DNA of 64,000 nucleotides from CAXMMR01 sp965198995 (GCA_965198995.1 CBDAQG010000002.1:2728001-2792000); one strand, 5' to 3'. Positions 9,383-17,850 are shown, numbered from the stretch's first letter. Made by a program: numbers and translations. The notes: generated by a model from the sequence alone, not told the origin.

Positions 9383-9456
9383 GCAACGGGTTTTGCCCCC
9401 TTGACCCCACCAAGGCCGCGGCTTTGGCAACATCTCGTTAGGGATTGTGGCCTGGG
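9383..9456 (-). repeat. Dispersed hairpin repeat, tail portion (inverted copy)
   Basis: Read on the minus strand, this stretch closely matches 13002-13065 on the plus strand. It shares the run cagtccct-like start, ACGAGATGTT, a CAAAGCC...GGCTTTGG-type hairpin, GGTGGGGTCAAGG and the GGGGCA-pyrimidine end. It is part of the intergenic composite element described at 12761 and 26911. The rest of 9046-9504 holds only the poly-G tract and no supported gene. Confidence 0.7.
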
Positions 9457-9504
9457 CCGTCTGACACGCCTCGGGCCTGTCGTGACATCACGCCCAGCGA
9501 GGCC

Positions 9505-9723
9505 TCAGCGTCGGCGCGGCCGCAGCGTCACCACTGTCTTGCCGCCGGCTTGCGGCGCCGCAGGCACCGTCCACCCGGCGATGCTGCGCGCGCAGGAGCG
9601 TGCCTCCTGATTGGTGGTGATGCCCGGGAACAGCCGTCTGACCTCGATCGCCGCGGACAGCTCGCCGTCCCGCTCGAAGGTGGTTCTGATCGCCTCTGCC
9701 TGGGCCTCGGTGATGCTGAACAT
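9505..9723 (-). CDS. Small conserved hypothetical protein
   Basis: 72 residues starting MFSITEAQAEAIR. The text TFERDGELSAAIEVRRLFPGITTNQEARSCARSIAGW resembles a small uncharacterised family seen widely in Rhizobiales and relatives (pattern GELSAAIELRRRFPGITDN...AR.IAGW). No enzyme motif is known. GGGGG lies just before the ATG as a possible ribosome site. A longer in-frame extension upstream lacks family-like sequence and is not used. Confidence 0.7.
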   Translation of the reverse strand: MFSITEAQAEAIRTTFERDGELSAAIEVRRLFPGITTNQEARSCARSIAGWTVPAAPQAGGKTVVTLRPRRR

Positions 9724-9905
9724 GACCCCCAGAGTGAGCGGCAAGCGCGCCGGCGGCAAGCCACATCCGATGACACGGCGCACGCGGCGGGCGCCGCCGG
9801 CCACGGCGATGAACCACGGCTGCCGCCAACCCAATCGCACGATCGCCTCCGGCCTCCTCACAGGCTAACGTCACGCTGGGTCCGTATCGAGCCTGCAGGG
9901 ACGAC

Positions 9906-10256
9906 ATGCGCGATCGGTTGTGCAATCGACCGGCCGGCCGCGTGCTCGCGCTGCTGGCACTCCTCGACAGCCAGCCGATGGCCGCGGCGGACCCGGACCC
10001 GACGCTCGAGCATCCGGGCCTGCAAGCCGACGCCGACGTCTTCGAGGTCAGCCTGCGCCGGCTTTTCCCGTCGCCGGTCGCGCCCGCCGCCCTGGCGCGC
10101 GCCAGGGCGACGGCGCGGGCCGACGCCGCCGCGAACTGGCGCGAGGCATTACCCGCGCTCGAGATGCTGGTGGGCGGCGCGCGCGATCGATCTCTGGCGA
10201 CGGCTGCCGCCCTCGACCCGCTGTGGCCTCAGGCCCAGACCCCCAATCAATACCCG
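9906..10256 (+). pseudogene. Probable truncated coding remnant
   Basis: An ATG at 9906 with AGGGA upstream opens a frame whose codon use stays gene-like until about 10230 (Ala/Arg-rich helix text such as ALARARATARADAAANWREALPALEML). It then runs antisense into the hydrolase gene at 10257 with no natural end. No family recognised. I read it as the 5' part of a gene whose 3' end was lost; a chance open frame is the alternative. Otherwise nothing is seen in 9724-10256. Confidence 0.35.
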
Positions 10257-11147
10257 TCAGGCATCGTGGGCGCTGATAAACCCGTCCACCGCCGCCAGAA
10301 ACAACTCGGTCTGCTCGACATGCGTCAGGTGGCTGGCGTTCTCGAAGATCTGCCAGCGCACGTCGGCGATCCGGTCGGCATAGGGCTGCACCACCGCCGG
10401 CGTCGCCTCGTCGTGACGCCCCGAGATCAGCAAGGTCGGCACCGCGACCCGGTCGAGACGATCGATGATCGACCAATCCTTGATCGTGCCGATGCAGTGA
10501 AACTCGCTCGGCCCGTTCATCGTGTGATACACCGTCGGATCGCCCTGCATCGCCGCGAAGCTCGCCTGCACCTCCGGCGGCCACGCGACCCGGCACAGAT
10601 GACGATCGTAGAACACCAGCACCGCCTTCTCGTAGCTCTCCGTGTCCGTGCTGCCGTCGGCCTCGTGCCGCAGCAGCGTCGCCTGCACCTCGGGCGGCAG
10701 CAGCGCCCGGAGCCGGTTCGCCTCCCGCACCCAGAGCGCCATCGAGGCGGGCGAGTTGGCGATCACCATCGATCGCAGGCCGGCCGGTCGGCGCACCGCG
10801 TGCTCGGCGGCGAGCATGCCGCCCCAGCTCTGGCCGAGCAGATGGTAGCGCCGGGTGATGCCGAGGTGGCGGATCAGGTTATCGAGCTCGTCGACGAACA
10901 GCCCGACCTGCCAGAACGAAGCGTCCTGGTCGGCCAGATGCGCCGAGCGCCCCGACCCGACCTGATCGTACAGGATCACCGCCCGTCCGCCGGCCGCGAG
11001 CGCCGTCAGCCGCAGCAGGTAGTCGTGGCTGAAGCCCGGGCCGCCATGCAGCACCACCAGCGGCGCCTCGTCGGCGTCAAGGTCACCGTCGACGCGGTAC
11101 CAGGTGCGCCAACCTCTGAAATCGGCCTCGCCCTCGACCGGCGCCAT
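10257..11147 (-). CDS. Proline iminopeptidase-family alpha/beta hydrolase
   Basis: 296 residues. Cleaves N-terminal proline or other amino-acid amides by analogy with the pro_imino_pep_2 group. Seen: oxyanion-hole text VVLHGGPGFSHDYL, YDQVGSGRS, nucleophile elbow GQSWGG, cap region with NSPASMALWVREANRLRALLP, acid in ISGRHDEATP and final His in NASHLTHVEQ. No signal peptide, so cytosolic. Full length. It is followed upstream on the same strand by the host-attachment-like gene, but about 36 bases and a separate function give no clear operon. Confidence 0.85.
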   Translation of the reverse strand: MAPVEGEADFRGWRTWYRVDGDLDADEAPLVVLHGGPGFSHDYLLRLTALAAGGRAVILYDQVGSGRSAHLADQDASFWQVGLFVDELDNLIRHLGITRRYHLLGQSWGGMLAAEHAVRRPAGLRSMVIANSPASMALWVREANRLRALLPPEVQATLLRHEADGSTDTESYEKAVLVFYDRHLCRVAWPPEVQASFAAMQGDPTVYHTMNGPSEFHCIGTIKDWSIIDRLDRVAVPTLLISGRHDEATPAVVQPYADRIADVRWQIFENASHLTHVEQTELFLAAVDGFISAHDA

Positions 11148-11183
11148 CCAGCCCCTCCGCTGATCCGTGTCAGCGTCTCATCG

Positions 11184-11576
11184 TCACGCGAAGTGGCTCG
11201 CCAGCTCGTGGTCGGGCGTGTTTGTCAGGTCCTTGCTCAACGCCTTGCCAAGCTTGGCCGACGCCGACTTGTCCATCTCCGCACGAATGTCGTGCAGCAC
11301 GTGCGCCGACGCCGCCAGCACGATCTCGTCGACCTTGCCGGTCCGCACCGCCTCGTTCAGCCAGTCCGCCACCTGCTTGGCGAAATGCGCCTTCGCCTGG
11401 TCGTGCGGATCCGCCTTGGGCGCCTTCAACTGGCTGGTGCCGGCACTCGGATCGTCGCTCGCGTCGCCATGTCCACTGTTGTCGAAGCGATGCAGCGTCC
11501 GCATCTCGCCGCCCTCCAGGGTCAGGATGCGCGCCTTGCCGCCATCCGCCACCACATACCAGACCGTCTTGCTCAT
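11184..11576 (-). CDS. Host attachment protein family
   Basis: 130 residues from ATG 11576, chosen for GGAG seven bases upstream. The VWYVVADGGKARIL opening, the central HFAKQVADWLNEAVRTGKVDEIVLAASAHVLHDIRAEM block and the C-terminal KDLTNTPDHELASHF match the family first described as required for Agrobacterium attachment. The molecular role is unknown; the fold resembles release-factor/Host_attach domains. It is divergent from the dehydrogenase at 11783, and the spacer contains an A/T-rich hairpin repeat. Confidence 0.8.
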   Translation of the reverse strand: MSKTVWYVVADGGKARILTLEGGEMRTLHRFDNSGHGDASDDPSAGTSQLKAPKADPHDQAKAHFAKQVADWLNEAVRTGKVDEIVLAASAHVLHDIRAEMDKSASAKLGKALSKDLTNTPDHELASHFA

Positions 11577-11698
11577 CTCCGTCTCCCCAGATCGCCGGGC
11601 GGCGTCACGACTGCGGCCGACCTTCCCGTGCACTCTCTCGCACGCTTTCGCCCCCGCGTCAGCGCCGCCCGGCACCCGAGCAGGGCCGCCGTCGCCTG

Positions 11699-11750
11699 GC
11701 TAAACGAGCAAAAGTTTTTTGGTTCTTTTTTGCAAAAAAGAACCGCTTCA
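11699..11750 (-). repeat. A/T-rich hairpin repeat, copy 1
   Basis: A 24-base perfect palindrome (11721-11744, halves GGTTCTTTTTTG and CAAAAAAGAACC). Read on the minus strand it is followed by AAAAAACTTTTGCTCGTTTA. The same arrangement occurs at 17751 and a related one at 28636. The palindrome sits in the leader of the dehydrogenase gene at 11783. Confidence 0.85.
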
Positions 11751-11782
11751 TTGCTACCTGAGGCGAAAACCAGGAGGTTCGC

Positions 11783-12712
11783 ATGAGCATTGCCGTCATC
11801 GGCACCGGCCTGATCGGCCGCGCCTGGGCGATCGTCTTCGCCCGCGCCGGCTTCTCCGTCGCGATGTGGGACCCGGCCGAGGGCACCGCCGCGGCCGCCC
11901 TCTCCTACATCGCCGAGCGCCTGCCGGAGCTGCACCAGGCCGGCCTGCTGCAGGACCCGCCCGACACCGTGCTCGCCCGCCTCACCCCCGCCGAGACCCT
12001 GGCGGACGCGCTGCAGGGCGTCGCCTACGTGCAGGAGAACGGCCCGGAACGCCTGCCCGACAAGCAGGCGCTGTTCGCCGAACTCGACCGTCTCGCACCC
12101 CCCGAGGCGATCCTCGCCAGCTCGACGAGCGGCATTCCGGCGAGCGCCTTTACTCAGGCCCTGCCCGGCCGCGCCCGCTGCCTGGTCGCCCATCCGGTGA
12201 ACCCGCCCTACCTGATGCCGTTGGTCGAGCTGTGCCCGGCCCCCTGGACGTCGCCGGACGTCGTCGAGCGCGCCCGTGCCCTGATGCTGCAGGCCGGTCA
12301 GGTGCCGGCGACGATCCGGCGTGAGGTGCAGGGCTTCGTGCTGAACCGCCTGCAGGGCGCACTGCTCGCCGAGGCATTCCGGCTGGTGGCCGACGGTGTG
12401 GTCTCACCGGCCGATCTCGACGCCACGGTCAAGCACGGGCTCGGCCTGCGCTGGGCGTTCATGGGCCCGTTCGAGACGATCGACCTCAACGCGCCGGGCG
12501 GCCTGCAGGATTACTGTGCCCGCTATGGCGGGCTGTATGCCGAGCTGCAGCAGCAGATGACGCCGCGCGCGTGGGACGCCGCCCTCGTCGCCGAGCTCGA
12601 GGCGGCGCGACGCGAGGAGCAGCCGATCGCCGCGCATACCGACCGCCAGGCCTGGCGCGACCGCCGCCTCATGGGCCTGCTCGCCCACAAGCAGGCCGCT
12701 GAGCAGGGCTGA
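11783..12712 (+). CDS. 3-hydroxyacyl-CoA dehydrogenase family protein (lambda-crystallin/L-gulonate 3-dehydrogenase-like)
   Basis: 309 residues with an N-terminal Rossmann fold (IAVIGTGLIGRAWA, residues 3-16) and the two-domain layout of HCDH enzymes: ASSTSGIPAS, AHPVNPPYLMPLVEL with the catalytic His, and FVLNRLQGALLAEAFRLV. The GLGLRWAFMGPFETIDLNAPGG segment is typical of the CRYL1/L-gulonate 3-dehydrogenase and L-carnitine dehydrogenase-like branch rather than fatty-acid beta-oxidation. AGGAGG precedes the ATG. The next gene is a polyol dehydrogenase, so a sugar-acid or pentitol pathway is possible but unproven. Confidence 0.82.
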   Translation: MSIAVIGTGLIGRAWAIVFARAGFSVAMWDPAEGTAAAALSYIAERLPELHQAGLLQDPPDTVLARLTPAETLADALQGVAYVQENGPERLPDKQALFAELDRLAPPEAILASSTSGIPASAFTQALPGRARCLVAHPVNPPYLMPLVELCPAPWTSPDVVERARALMLQAGQVPATIRREVQGFVLNRLQGALLAEAFRLVADGVVSPADLDATVKHGLGLRWAFMGPFETIDLNAPGGLQDYCARYGGLYAELQQQMTPRAWDAALVAELEAARREEQPIAAHTDRQAWRDRRLMGLLAHKQAAEQG

Positions 12713-12760
12713 TGCGTCCAGGGTCCGGGTCACGCGCCTCACCCCTTGACCTGCGTTCAA

Positions 12761-12955
12761 GGAAGGCGAGGGCTCTGCCCTCGACCCGTCACCCGATAGC
12801 GTGCTGCGCACGTCATCCGATAGCGTGCTGCGCACGTCATCCGACAGCGTGCTGCGCACGTCACGCGACAGCGTGCTGCGCACGTCACGGGGGCGGCCCC
12901 CCCAGACCCGCAGTCATGAAAGCTAGGTGGTCAAACAGACGCTTTCTTGGCGTGC
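12761..12955 (+). repeat. Composite intergenic hairpin element, copy 1 (head)
   Basis: Order: hairpin CGAGGGCTCTGCCCTCG (12767-12783), a variable centre made of the 24-base tandem array, a GGGGGCGGCCCCCC hairpin (12889-12903), AGACCCGCA (12904-12912) and ACGCTTTCTTG (12939-12949). The same order with a different centre recurs at 26911-27033. There is no coding gene in 12713-13165. Confidence 0.75.
12787..12882 (+). repeat. Four tandem 24-base units, each a small hairpin
   Basis: Units start at 12787, 12811, 12835 and 12859 and read cgtcaNcCgaYagcgtgctgcgca with one or two changes per unit. Each contains GTGC-TGC-GCAC spanning the unit boundary, so the transcript could fold into a row of short hairpins. 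No spacers exist between units. Confidence 0.9.
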
Positions 12956-13001
12956 GCAGCCCATCAAATGGCTGCACCGCTCGCTGTCCGACCGCCTGGG
13001 C

Positions 13002-13100
13002 CACAGTCCCTTACGAGATGTTTCCAAAGCCTCGGCTTTGGTGGGGTCAAGGGGCAACGCCCCTTGCCTTGCCTTGCCTTGCCTTGCCTTGCCTTGCCTT
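13002..13100 (+). repeat. Composite element tail and CCTTG microsatellite
   Basis: CAAAGCCTCGGCTTTG forms a hairpin, followed by GTGGGGTCAAGGGGCAACGCCCCTTG. From about 13062 to 13100 the pentamer CCTTG is repeated almost eight times without interruption. The tract ends 65 bases before the GTG of the dehydrogenase gene, within its probable leader. Confidence 0.85.
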
Positions 13101-13165
13101 CGGGCGGTTCCACCCCGTGCAGAACCGCTCTAGAACCTACCGCGCAGGCCTCAAGGAGAAACAAC

Positions 13166-14197
13166 GTGCAAGCCCTCGTCCTCGAGCGCGTCAAGCAGCT
13201 CGCCCTGCGCGACATCGACCTGCCGACCCGGCTCGGCCCTGGCGACGTCCGCGTCGCCATGCACACCGTCGGCATCTGCGGCAGCGACCTGCATTACTAC
13301 CTGCACGGCCAGATCGGCCCGTTCATCGTGCGCGAGCCGATGGTGCTCGGCCATGAGGGCTCCGGCCGGGTGATCGAGGTCGGCGCCAACGTCCGCGAGC
13401 TGGCGGTCGGCGACCGCGTCTGCATCGAGCCCGGCGTGCCGGACTGGTCGTCCCGCGCCTCCCGCCTCGGCCTCTACAACCTCGACCCCTCGCTCACCTT
13501 CTGGGCCACCCCGCCCGACCACGGCTGCCTCACCCCCGAGGTGATCCATCCGGCCAACCTCACCTACAAGCTGCCCGACAGCGTCTCCTACGCCGCCGGC
13601 GCCTTCGTCGAGCCGCTCGCCGTCGGCATGCAGGCCGCGACCAAGGCGCGCATCCAGCCCGGCCAGGTCGCCGTCGTGCTCGGCGCCGGCACCATCGGCG
13701 TGATGACCGCGCTCGCCGCCCTGGCCGGCGGCTGCTCGCGCGTGCTGATCACCGACGTGCAGGACGAGAAGCTCGCCATCGCCGGCCGCTATGCCGGCGT
13801 CGAGACCGTCAACGTCGCCAAGGAAAAGGCCACCGACCGGATCATGTCGATGACGGCCGGCTGGGGTGCCGACATCGTCTTCGAGGCCAGCGGCAACCCA
13901 CGCGCCTATGCCGGCCTCTTCGACCTCGCCTGCCCCGGCGGCGCGGTCGTGCTGATCGGCAACGTGCCCGGCCCGATCACCCTCGACATCATGGCCGCCC
14001 TGGTCAAGGAGCTCCGCGTCGAGCACGTGTTCCGCTACGCCAACGTGTTTCCGCGCACGGTGGCCCTGCTCGCCTCCGGCAAGATCGACCTGCAGCCGCT
14101 GATCTCGCGCACCTACCCGTTCAAGCAGTCCGTCGAGGCGTTCGAGTTCGCCGCCGAAGCGCACCCCGACGTCGTCAAGGTGCAGATCGAGATGTAG
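13166..14197 (+). CDS. Zinc-dependent polyol dehydrogenase (xylitol/sorbitol dehydrogenase type)
   Basis: 343 residues from GTG 13166, chosen for AAGGAG seven bases upstream. Oxidises a polyol such as xylitol or sorbitol to a ketose with NAD. Catalytic zinc ligands are seen in GICGSDLHYY (Cys), GHEGSGRV (His-Glu) and AFVEPLAVGMQA (Glu). The NAD fold is VLGAGTIGVMTALAALAGG with Asp in ITDVQDEKL. PDHGCLTPEV and the general text match the sorbitol/xylitol dehydrogenase subgroup, although the four-Cys structural zinc site seems absent. It shares orientation with the CRYL1-like gene but is separated from it by 450 bases of repeats. Confidence 0.85.
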   Translation: MQALVLERVKQLALRDIDLPTRLGPGDVRVAMHTVGICGSDLHYYLHGQIGPFIVREPMVLGHEGSGRVIEVGANVRELAVGDRVCIEPGVPDWSSRASRLGLYNLDPSLTFWATPPDHGCLTPEVIHPANLTYKLPDSVSYAAGAFVEPLAVGMQAATKARIQPGQVAVVLGAGTIGVMTALAALAGGCSRVLITDVQDEKLAIAGRYAGVETVNVAKEKATDRIMSMTAGWGADIVFEASGNPRAYAGLFDLACPGGAVVLIGNVPGPITLDIMAALVKELRVEHVFRYANVFPRTVALLASGKIDLQPLISRTYPFKQSVEAFEFAAEAHPDVVKVQIEM

Positions 14198-14287
14198 CCG
14201 GCTCGGCCGCGGTCGCTCTGGATCGCGGTCCACCGCTCGCCGCCGCGGCGACGCGCCGTCAGCAGGTCACCGGCGGGGTGCTGTCCG

Positions 14288-14701
14288 TCAATCCGGTTCA
14301 CCCGCGGGCGCGGACATCTCCATCCACATCGCTCCCAGGGCCTGGCCGTCTGGATCGGCAAAATCGCGGGTGTACATGGAGCCATGGTCTTCGATCGGAT
14401 TGATGTCGGCGGTGCCGCCATGCGCGACGGCCGCGTCGCTCATCGCATCGACGGCGTCGCGGCTCTCGCACGACAACGCCAGCATCACCCCGCTCGACGT
14501 TTTCGGCGGCATCGGACGGCTGGTGAAGGTCTGCCACCTGGCATGGGTGAGCAGCATGACGGTGATCGCGTCGCTCCAGACCATCCAGGCAGCCGTCTCG
14601 TCGGTGAACTGAGGATTGTTCCTCAAACCGATGGCTTCGTAGAAAGCCCTCGACGCTGTCAGGTCGGTGACCGGCAGGCTGATGAAGATTGTCTTGCGCA
14701 C
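14288..14701 (-). CDS. VOC/glyoxalase-family protein
   Basis: 137 residues from GTG 14701 with AGGAGG six bases upstream. A single VOC domain of the lactoylglutathione-lyase-like type: IFISLPVTDLTASRAFYEAIGL at the start, FTDETAAWMVWSD, SRDAVDAMSDAAVAHGG, and the C-terminal MYTRDFADPDGQALGAMWMEM. The substrate is unknown. It is divergent from the SPFH operon that starts at 14868. Confidence 0.85.
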   Translation of the reverse strand: MRKTIFISLPVTDLTASRAFYEAIGLRNNPQFTDETAAWMVWSDAITVMLLTHARWQTFTSRPMPPKTSSGVMLALSCESRDAVDAMSDAAVAHGGTADINPIEDHGSMYTRDFADPDGQALGAMWMEMSAPAGEPD

Positions 14702-14867
14702 CGCTTCCCTCCTGATCCGCTGCCGCTGTTATGCGCTTGCCGAGGCCCTGAGGCACGGCTTTCGACGGCTCCGCCGTTCCCCGGGTCCGGGGCCGGAGTG
14801 GGCCATCAGCTCCGGCGGCAAAGCCCCTGGCCTTCCGCCGCCTGCCGTCCCTGCTAGAACTCCCGCC

Positions 14868-16676
14868 ATGCTCCAGAACCAGGCCCTGGCCAGCGAGACA
14901 ACCCGGCTGCTGCGCCGCCTCAGCGCCAGCATCGCCGCGCTCACCCTGCTCGTCGGGCTGGCGCTGCTCGTCCCGGAGCCGTTCCGCCCCGAGCTTCGCC
15001 GGTCCGGCCTCGCGGCGCTGCCGCTGGCGACGCTGCTGTCCCTGCTGGGCGCCTCGCTCGGCACCTTGATCGTCGCCGAGGCGCGCCTGCGCGTCGCCGA
15101 GGAGCGCGCGCCCGCGGCCATCATCGGCAGGGCGGCCCGGCTGCCGCAGGCGGCGCTGCTGGCGCCGGCCGGGCTCGCCGCCCTGGCGACCGCCTGGTGG
15201 CTGCCGCCCCGCCTCGCCGCCCCGCTGGCGCCGACCGCCGTCCTGGGCGGCGCAGCGCTGGCATCCGCCTTCGCCCTGCTGATCGTCGAGCGGCTGCTGG
15301 CCGCCATCGAGCCGCGACGGCTGCCCGAGGCGGCCGGCCTGCGGGCGCTGGCCTTCGCCGCCGTGCTGGCCGCCTTCATCGCCGGCCTGATCGAGATCGC
15401 CGCCGGCCTCGGCGCACCGTTCACCGTGCCGGCCATGCGGGTCGCCCTCGCCGTCGCCGCACTGATCGGCCTGGAGCTGGCGCTGCGGGCGCTCGGCCGG
15501 CTGTTCCTGCCACCCCCACCAGCGGCGAGCGCCGAGGCGGCGGTGCAGTCGCTGCTGGCGGCGACCGTGGCCTCCGGCGGCCGCGGCGGCGTCGCCGCGC
15601 CGATCCGCCGCCAGCTCGGCATCGACTTCTCGCGCTCCTGGGCGCTGCTCTACGTCCGCCGGGCGGCACTGCCGATGCTGCTCGCGCTCGCCCTGATGGT
15701 CTGGGCGATCAGCGGCCTGGTCGTGGTCGAAATCGACCAGCGCGCCGTCTACGAGCGCTTCGGCGCCCCGGTCGCGGTGCTCAAGCCAGGCCTGCACGCC
15801 ATCCTCCCCTGGCCGTTCGGCGCCGCCCGCACGGTGGAGTTCGGCCAGACCCACGAGGTCCCGCTCGGCGCCGAGCCGGAGGCGGCAAGCGCCCCCGTCG
15901 GCGCCGAAGACCCCGCCCCCGCCTCGGCCGACCGCCTGTGGGAGCAGCCGCATCCGGGCGAGCTGGTGCTGCTGATCGCCACCGAGAGCGCCGGCCGCCA
16001 GGGCTTCCAGAGCGTCGCCGCCGACCTGCGGGTGCTCTACCGGGTCGGCCTGAGCGACCGCGCCGCGGTGCAGAGCGCCTTCTCCACCGTCGACGCGGCG
16101 CGCCTCGTCCGCGCCGAGGCGGGTGCCGCCGCCTCCGCCTACTTCGCCGCCCGCACCCTGCCGGACGTGCTCGGCGCCAACCGCGAGGCCCTGGCCGAAG
16201 CCCTGCGCCGCACCGTGCAGTCCGGGCTCGACCGCGCCGGCAGCGGCCTGCAGGTCCTGGCGATGGTGGTCGAGGCGATCCACCCCCCCGCCGGCGCCGC
16301 CGACGCCTACCACGCCGTCCGCGCCGCCGAGATCTCCGCCAACGCCTCGATCTTCGCCGAGCAGGGCCGCGCGCTGGCCGTCCGCGCCCAGTCGCGCCAA
16401 TACGCCGAGGGCCAGCAGGCCAACGCCGAGGCCGCCCGCGCCGAGCTGGTCGGCGGCGCCGACGCGGCCCTGACCCGCTTCACCGCCGACCGCGCCGCCG
16501 CCGCCGTCGGCGGCCCCGCCTTCCTCGCCGAGCGCTACTTCGCCGCGCTGACCACCGCGCTCGCCCGCACCCCGATCACGGTGATCGACAGCCGCCTCGC
16601 CGGCGCTGCCGGCCCGGTGCTCGACCTGCGCCAGCTCGGCGGCGCCGCCGCGGCCGCCACCACCGACACGGAGTAA
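14868..16676 (+). CDS. SPFH/HflK-like polytopic membrane protein
   Basis: 602 residues. The N-terminal half is membrane rich, with hydrophobic segments at about residues 20-40, 48-68, 92-108, 118-140, 155-178, 185-205 and 265-285. After the last comes an SPFH/band-7 domain: GLVVVEIDQRAVYERFGAPVAVLKPGLHAILPWPFG. The helical tail contains YHAVRAAEISANASIFAEQGRALAVRAQSRQYAEGQ. Canonical HflK has only one membrane span, so the long N-terminal part is unusual. First gene of an operon with two more SPFH proteins and a metal ATPase; the next ATG is four bases after the stop. Probably a membrane scaffold or quality-control partner of the transporter. Confidence 0.75.
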   Translation: MLQNQALASETTRLLRRLSASIAALTLLVGLALLVPEPFRPELRRSGLAALPLATLLSLLGASLGTLIVAEARLRVAEERAPAAIIGRAARLPQAALLAPAGLAALATAWWLPPRLAAPLAPTAVLGGAALASAFALLIVERLLAAIEPRRLPEAAGLRALAFAAVLAAFIAGLIEIAAGLGAPFTVPAMRVALAVAALIGLELALRALGRLFLPPPPAASAEAAVQSLLAATVASGGRGGVAAPIRRQLGIDFSRSWALLYVRRAALPMLLALALMVWAISGLVVVEIDQRAVYERFGAPVAVLKPGLHAILPWPFGAARTVEFGQTHEVPLGAEPEAASAPVGAEDPAPASADRLWEQPHPGELVLLIATESAGRQGFQSVAADLRVLYRVGLSDRAAVQSAFSTVDAARLVRAEAGAAASAYFAARTLPDVLGANREALAEALRRTVQSGLDRAGSGLQVLAMVVEAIHPPAGAADAYHAVRAAEISANASIFAEQGRALAVRAQSRQYAEGQQANAEAARAELVGGADAALTRFTADRAAAAVGGPAFLAERYFAALTTALARTPITVIDSRLAGAAGPVLDLRQLGGAAAAATTDTE

Positions 16677-16680
16677 CGCC

Positions 16681-17736
16681 ATGGATGCGCATCACGACCA
16701 TGGCGACGACCATGGTGACGACCATGGTGACGACCATGGGCACGATCATGGGCACGGGGGCCACGGCCACGGCCTGCTCGGCGGCCACCATCACCACGAC
16801 CACGGCGGCGGCCCGCCGGAGCGCGGCTGGCGCAGCGCCGTGCGCCTCGTCCTGGCTCTGCTCATCGTCGTCGCCGCCGGCCTCGCCGCCTCGGCGGTGA
16901 TGGTGAGCGCCGGCCAGGCGGTGGTGGTCACCCGCCTCGGCGACCCGGTCCGCGTGCTCACCCAGCCCGGTCTCGCCTGGAAGCTGCCGCCGCCGGTCGA
17001 GACGGTGATCCCCGTCGACCTGCGGCTGCGCACCACCGGCTCCGGCCTGCAGGACGTCGGCACCCGCGACGGCTTGCGCATCCTCGTGCAGGCCTACGTC
17101 GCCTGGCAGGTCGCCGACAATCCCGCCGACATCCGCCAGTTCGTCCGCGCCGTGCGCAACGACCCCGACGAGGCCGCCCGCCAGCTCCGCTCCTTCATCG
17201 GCTCCGCCCTGCAGGTCACCGCCAGCAATTTCGACCTCGCCGACCTGGTCAACACCGACCCCGCGCATGTCCGGCTCGACGCCTTCCGCCGCGGCCTGCT
17301 CGCCGCCCTGGCGCCGCAGATGAAGCGCGACTACGGCATCACCGTGCGCGCCGCCGGCCTCGAGCAGCTCAGCCTGCCCGAGGCCACCCTTGCCGCCACC
17401 GTCTCGCGCATGCGCACCGAGCGCGAGACGGTGGCCGCCGAGCGCACCGCCGAGGGGCTGCGCGCCGCCGCCAAGATCCGCTCGGACGCCGCCCGCGACA
17501 GCCGCATCGAGGTCGCCCAGGCGCAGACCCAGGCTGCCGACATTGAGGCCGCCTCCCGCCGCGACGCGGCGGCGATCCAGGCGCGCGCCTATGACGGCGA
17601 CCCGCAGCTCTACATGGAGCTGCGCAGCCTCGACACCCTGGCCGCGGTGATCGGCCCGAACGCCCGGCTCGTCCTGCGCACCGACGCGGCACCGTTCAAC
17701 GCCCTGATCGAGGCGCCGAAGGCGCTGCCGAAATGA
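16681..17736 (+). CDS. SPFH/HflC-like protein with histidine-rich N-terminus
   Basis: 351 residues. Residues 1-42 are almost entirely His, Asp and Gly (for example DDHGDDHGDDHGHDHG and GGHHHHDHGGG), a likely zinc or copper chelating tail on the cytosolic side. One transmembrane segment follows (about 54-78), then the SPFH domain (QAVVVTRLGDPVRVLTQPGLAWKLPPPVETVIPVDLRL) and an HflC-like coiled-coil tail (RMRTERETVAAERTAEGLRAAAKIRSDA). GGAG lies eight bases before the ATG. The His stretch is encoded by a 12-base DNA repeat (gaccatggNgac, 16696-16740). Its place between SPFH partners and a metal ATPase supports a metal-related role. Confidence 0.8.
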   Translation: MDAHHDHGDDHGDDHGDDHGHDHGHGGHGHGLLGGHHHHDHGGGPPERGWRSAVRLVLALLIVVAAGLAASAVMVSAGQAVVVTRLGDPVRVLTQPGLAWKLPPPVETVIPVDLRLRTTGSGLQDVGTRDGLRILVQAYVAWQVADNPADIRQFVRAVRNDPDEAARQLRSFIGSALQVTASNFDLADLVNTDPAHVRLDAFRRGLLAALAPQMKRDYGITVRAAGLEQLSLPEATLAATVSRMRTERETVAAERTAEGLRAAAKIRSDAARDSRIEVAQAQTQAADIEAASRRDAAAIQARAYDGDPQLYMELRSLDTLAAVIGPNARLVLRTDAAPFNALIEAPKALPK

Positions 17737-17748
17737 GGCAAGCAGCAA

Positions 17749-17850
17749 GCGGTTCTTTTTTGCAAAAAAGAACCAAAAAACTCTTGCCCGTTAAGCCCGC
17801 GACAGCGCGGATAGAAGTTTTCTGCTGCTCTTTTTCAAAAGAGCAGACCT
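17749..17850. repeat. Two A/T-rich hairpin repeats facing each other inside the operon (copies 2 and 3)
   Basis: The left half is a 24-base palindrome (17751-17774) identical to the one at 11721, followed by AAAAAACTCTTGCCCGTTA. The right half, read on the minus strand, is the hairpin CTGCTCTTTT-GA-AAAAGAGCAG (17825-17846), followed by CAGAAAACTTCTATCCGCG. They meet at the centre near gcccgcgacagcgcgg. The unit separates the second and third SPFH genes. Confidence 0.85.

Noticed and set aside
9906..11786. Long plus-strand open frame over the hydrolase and host-attachment genes
   Set aside because: Beyond about 10250 it is the antisense shadow of two well-supported minus-strand genes. Only the first part has gene-like codon use.
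12787..12882. Possible CRISPR array
   Set aside because: The 24-base units are directly adjacent with no unique spacers, and no cas genes are in the window.
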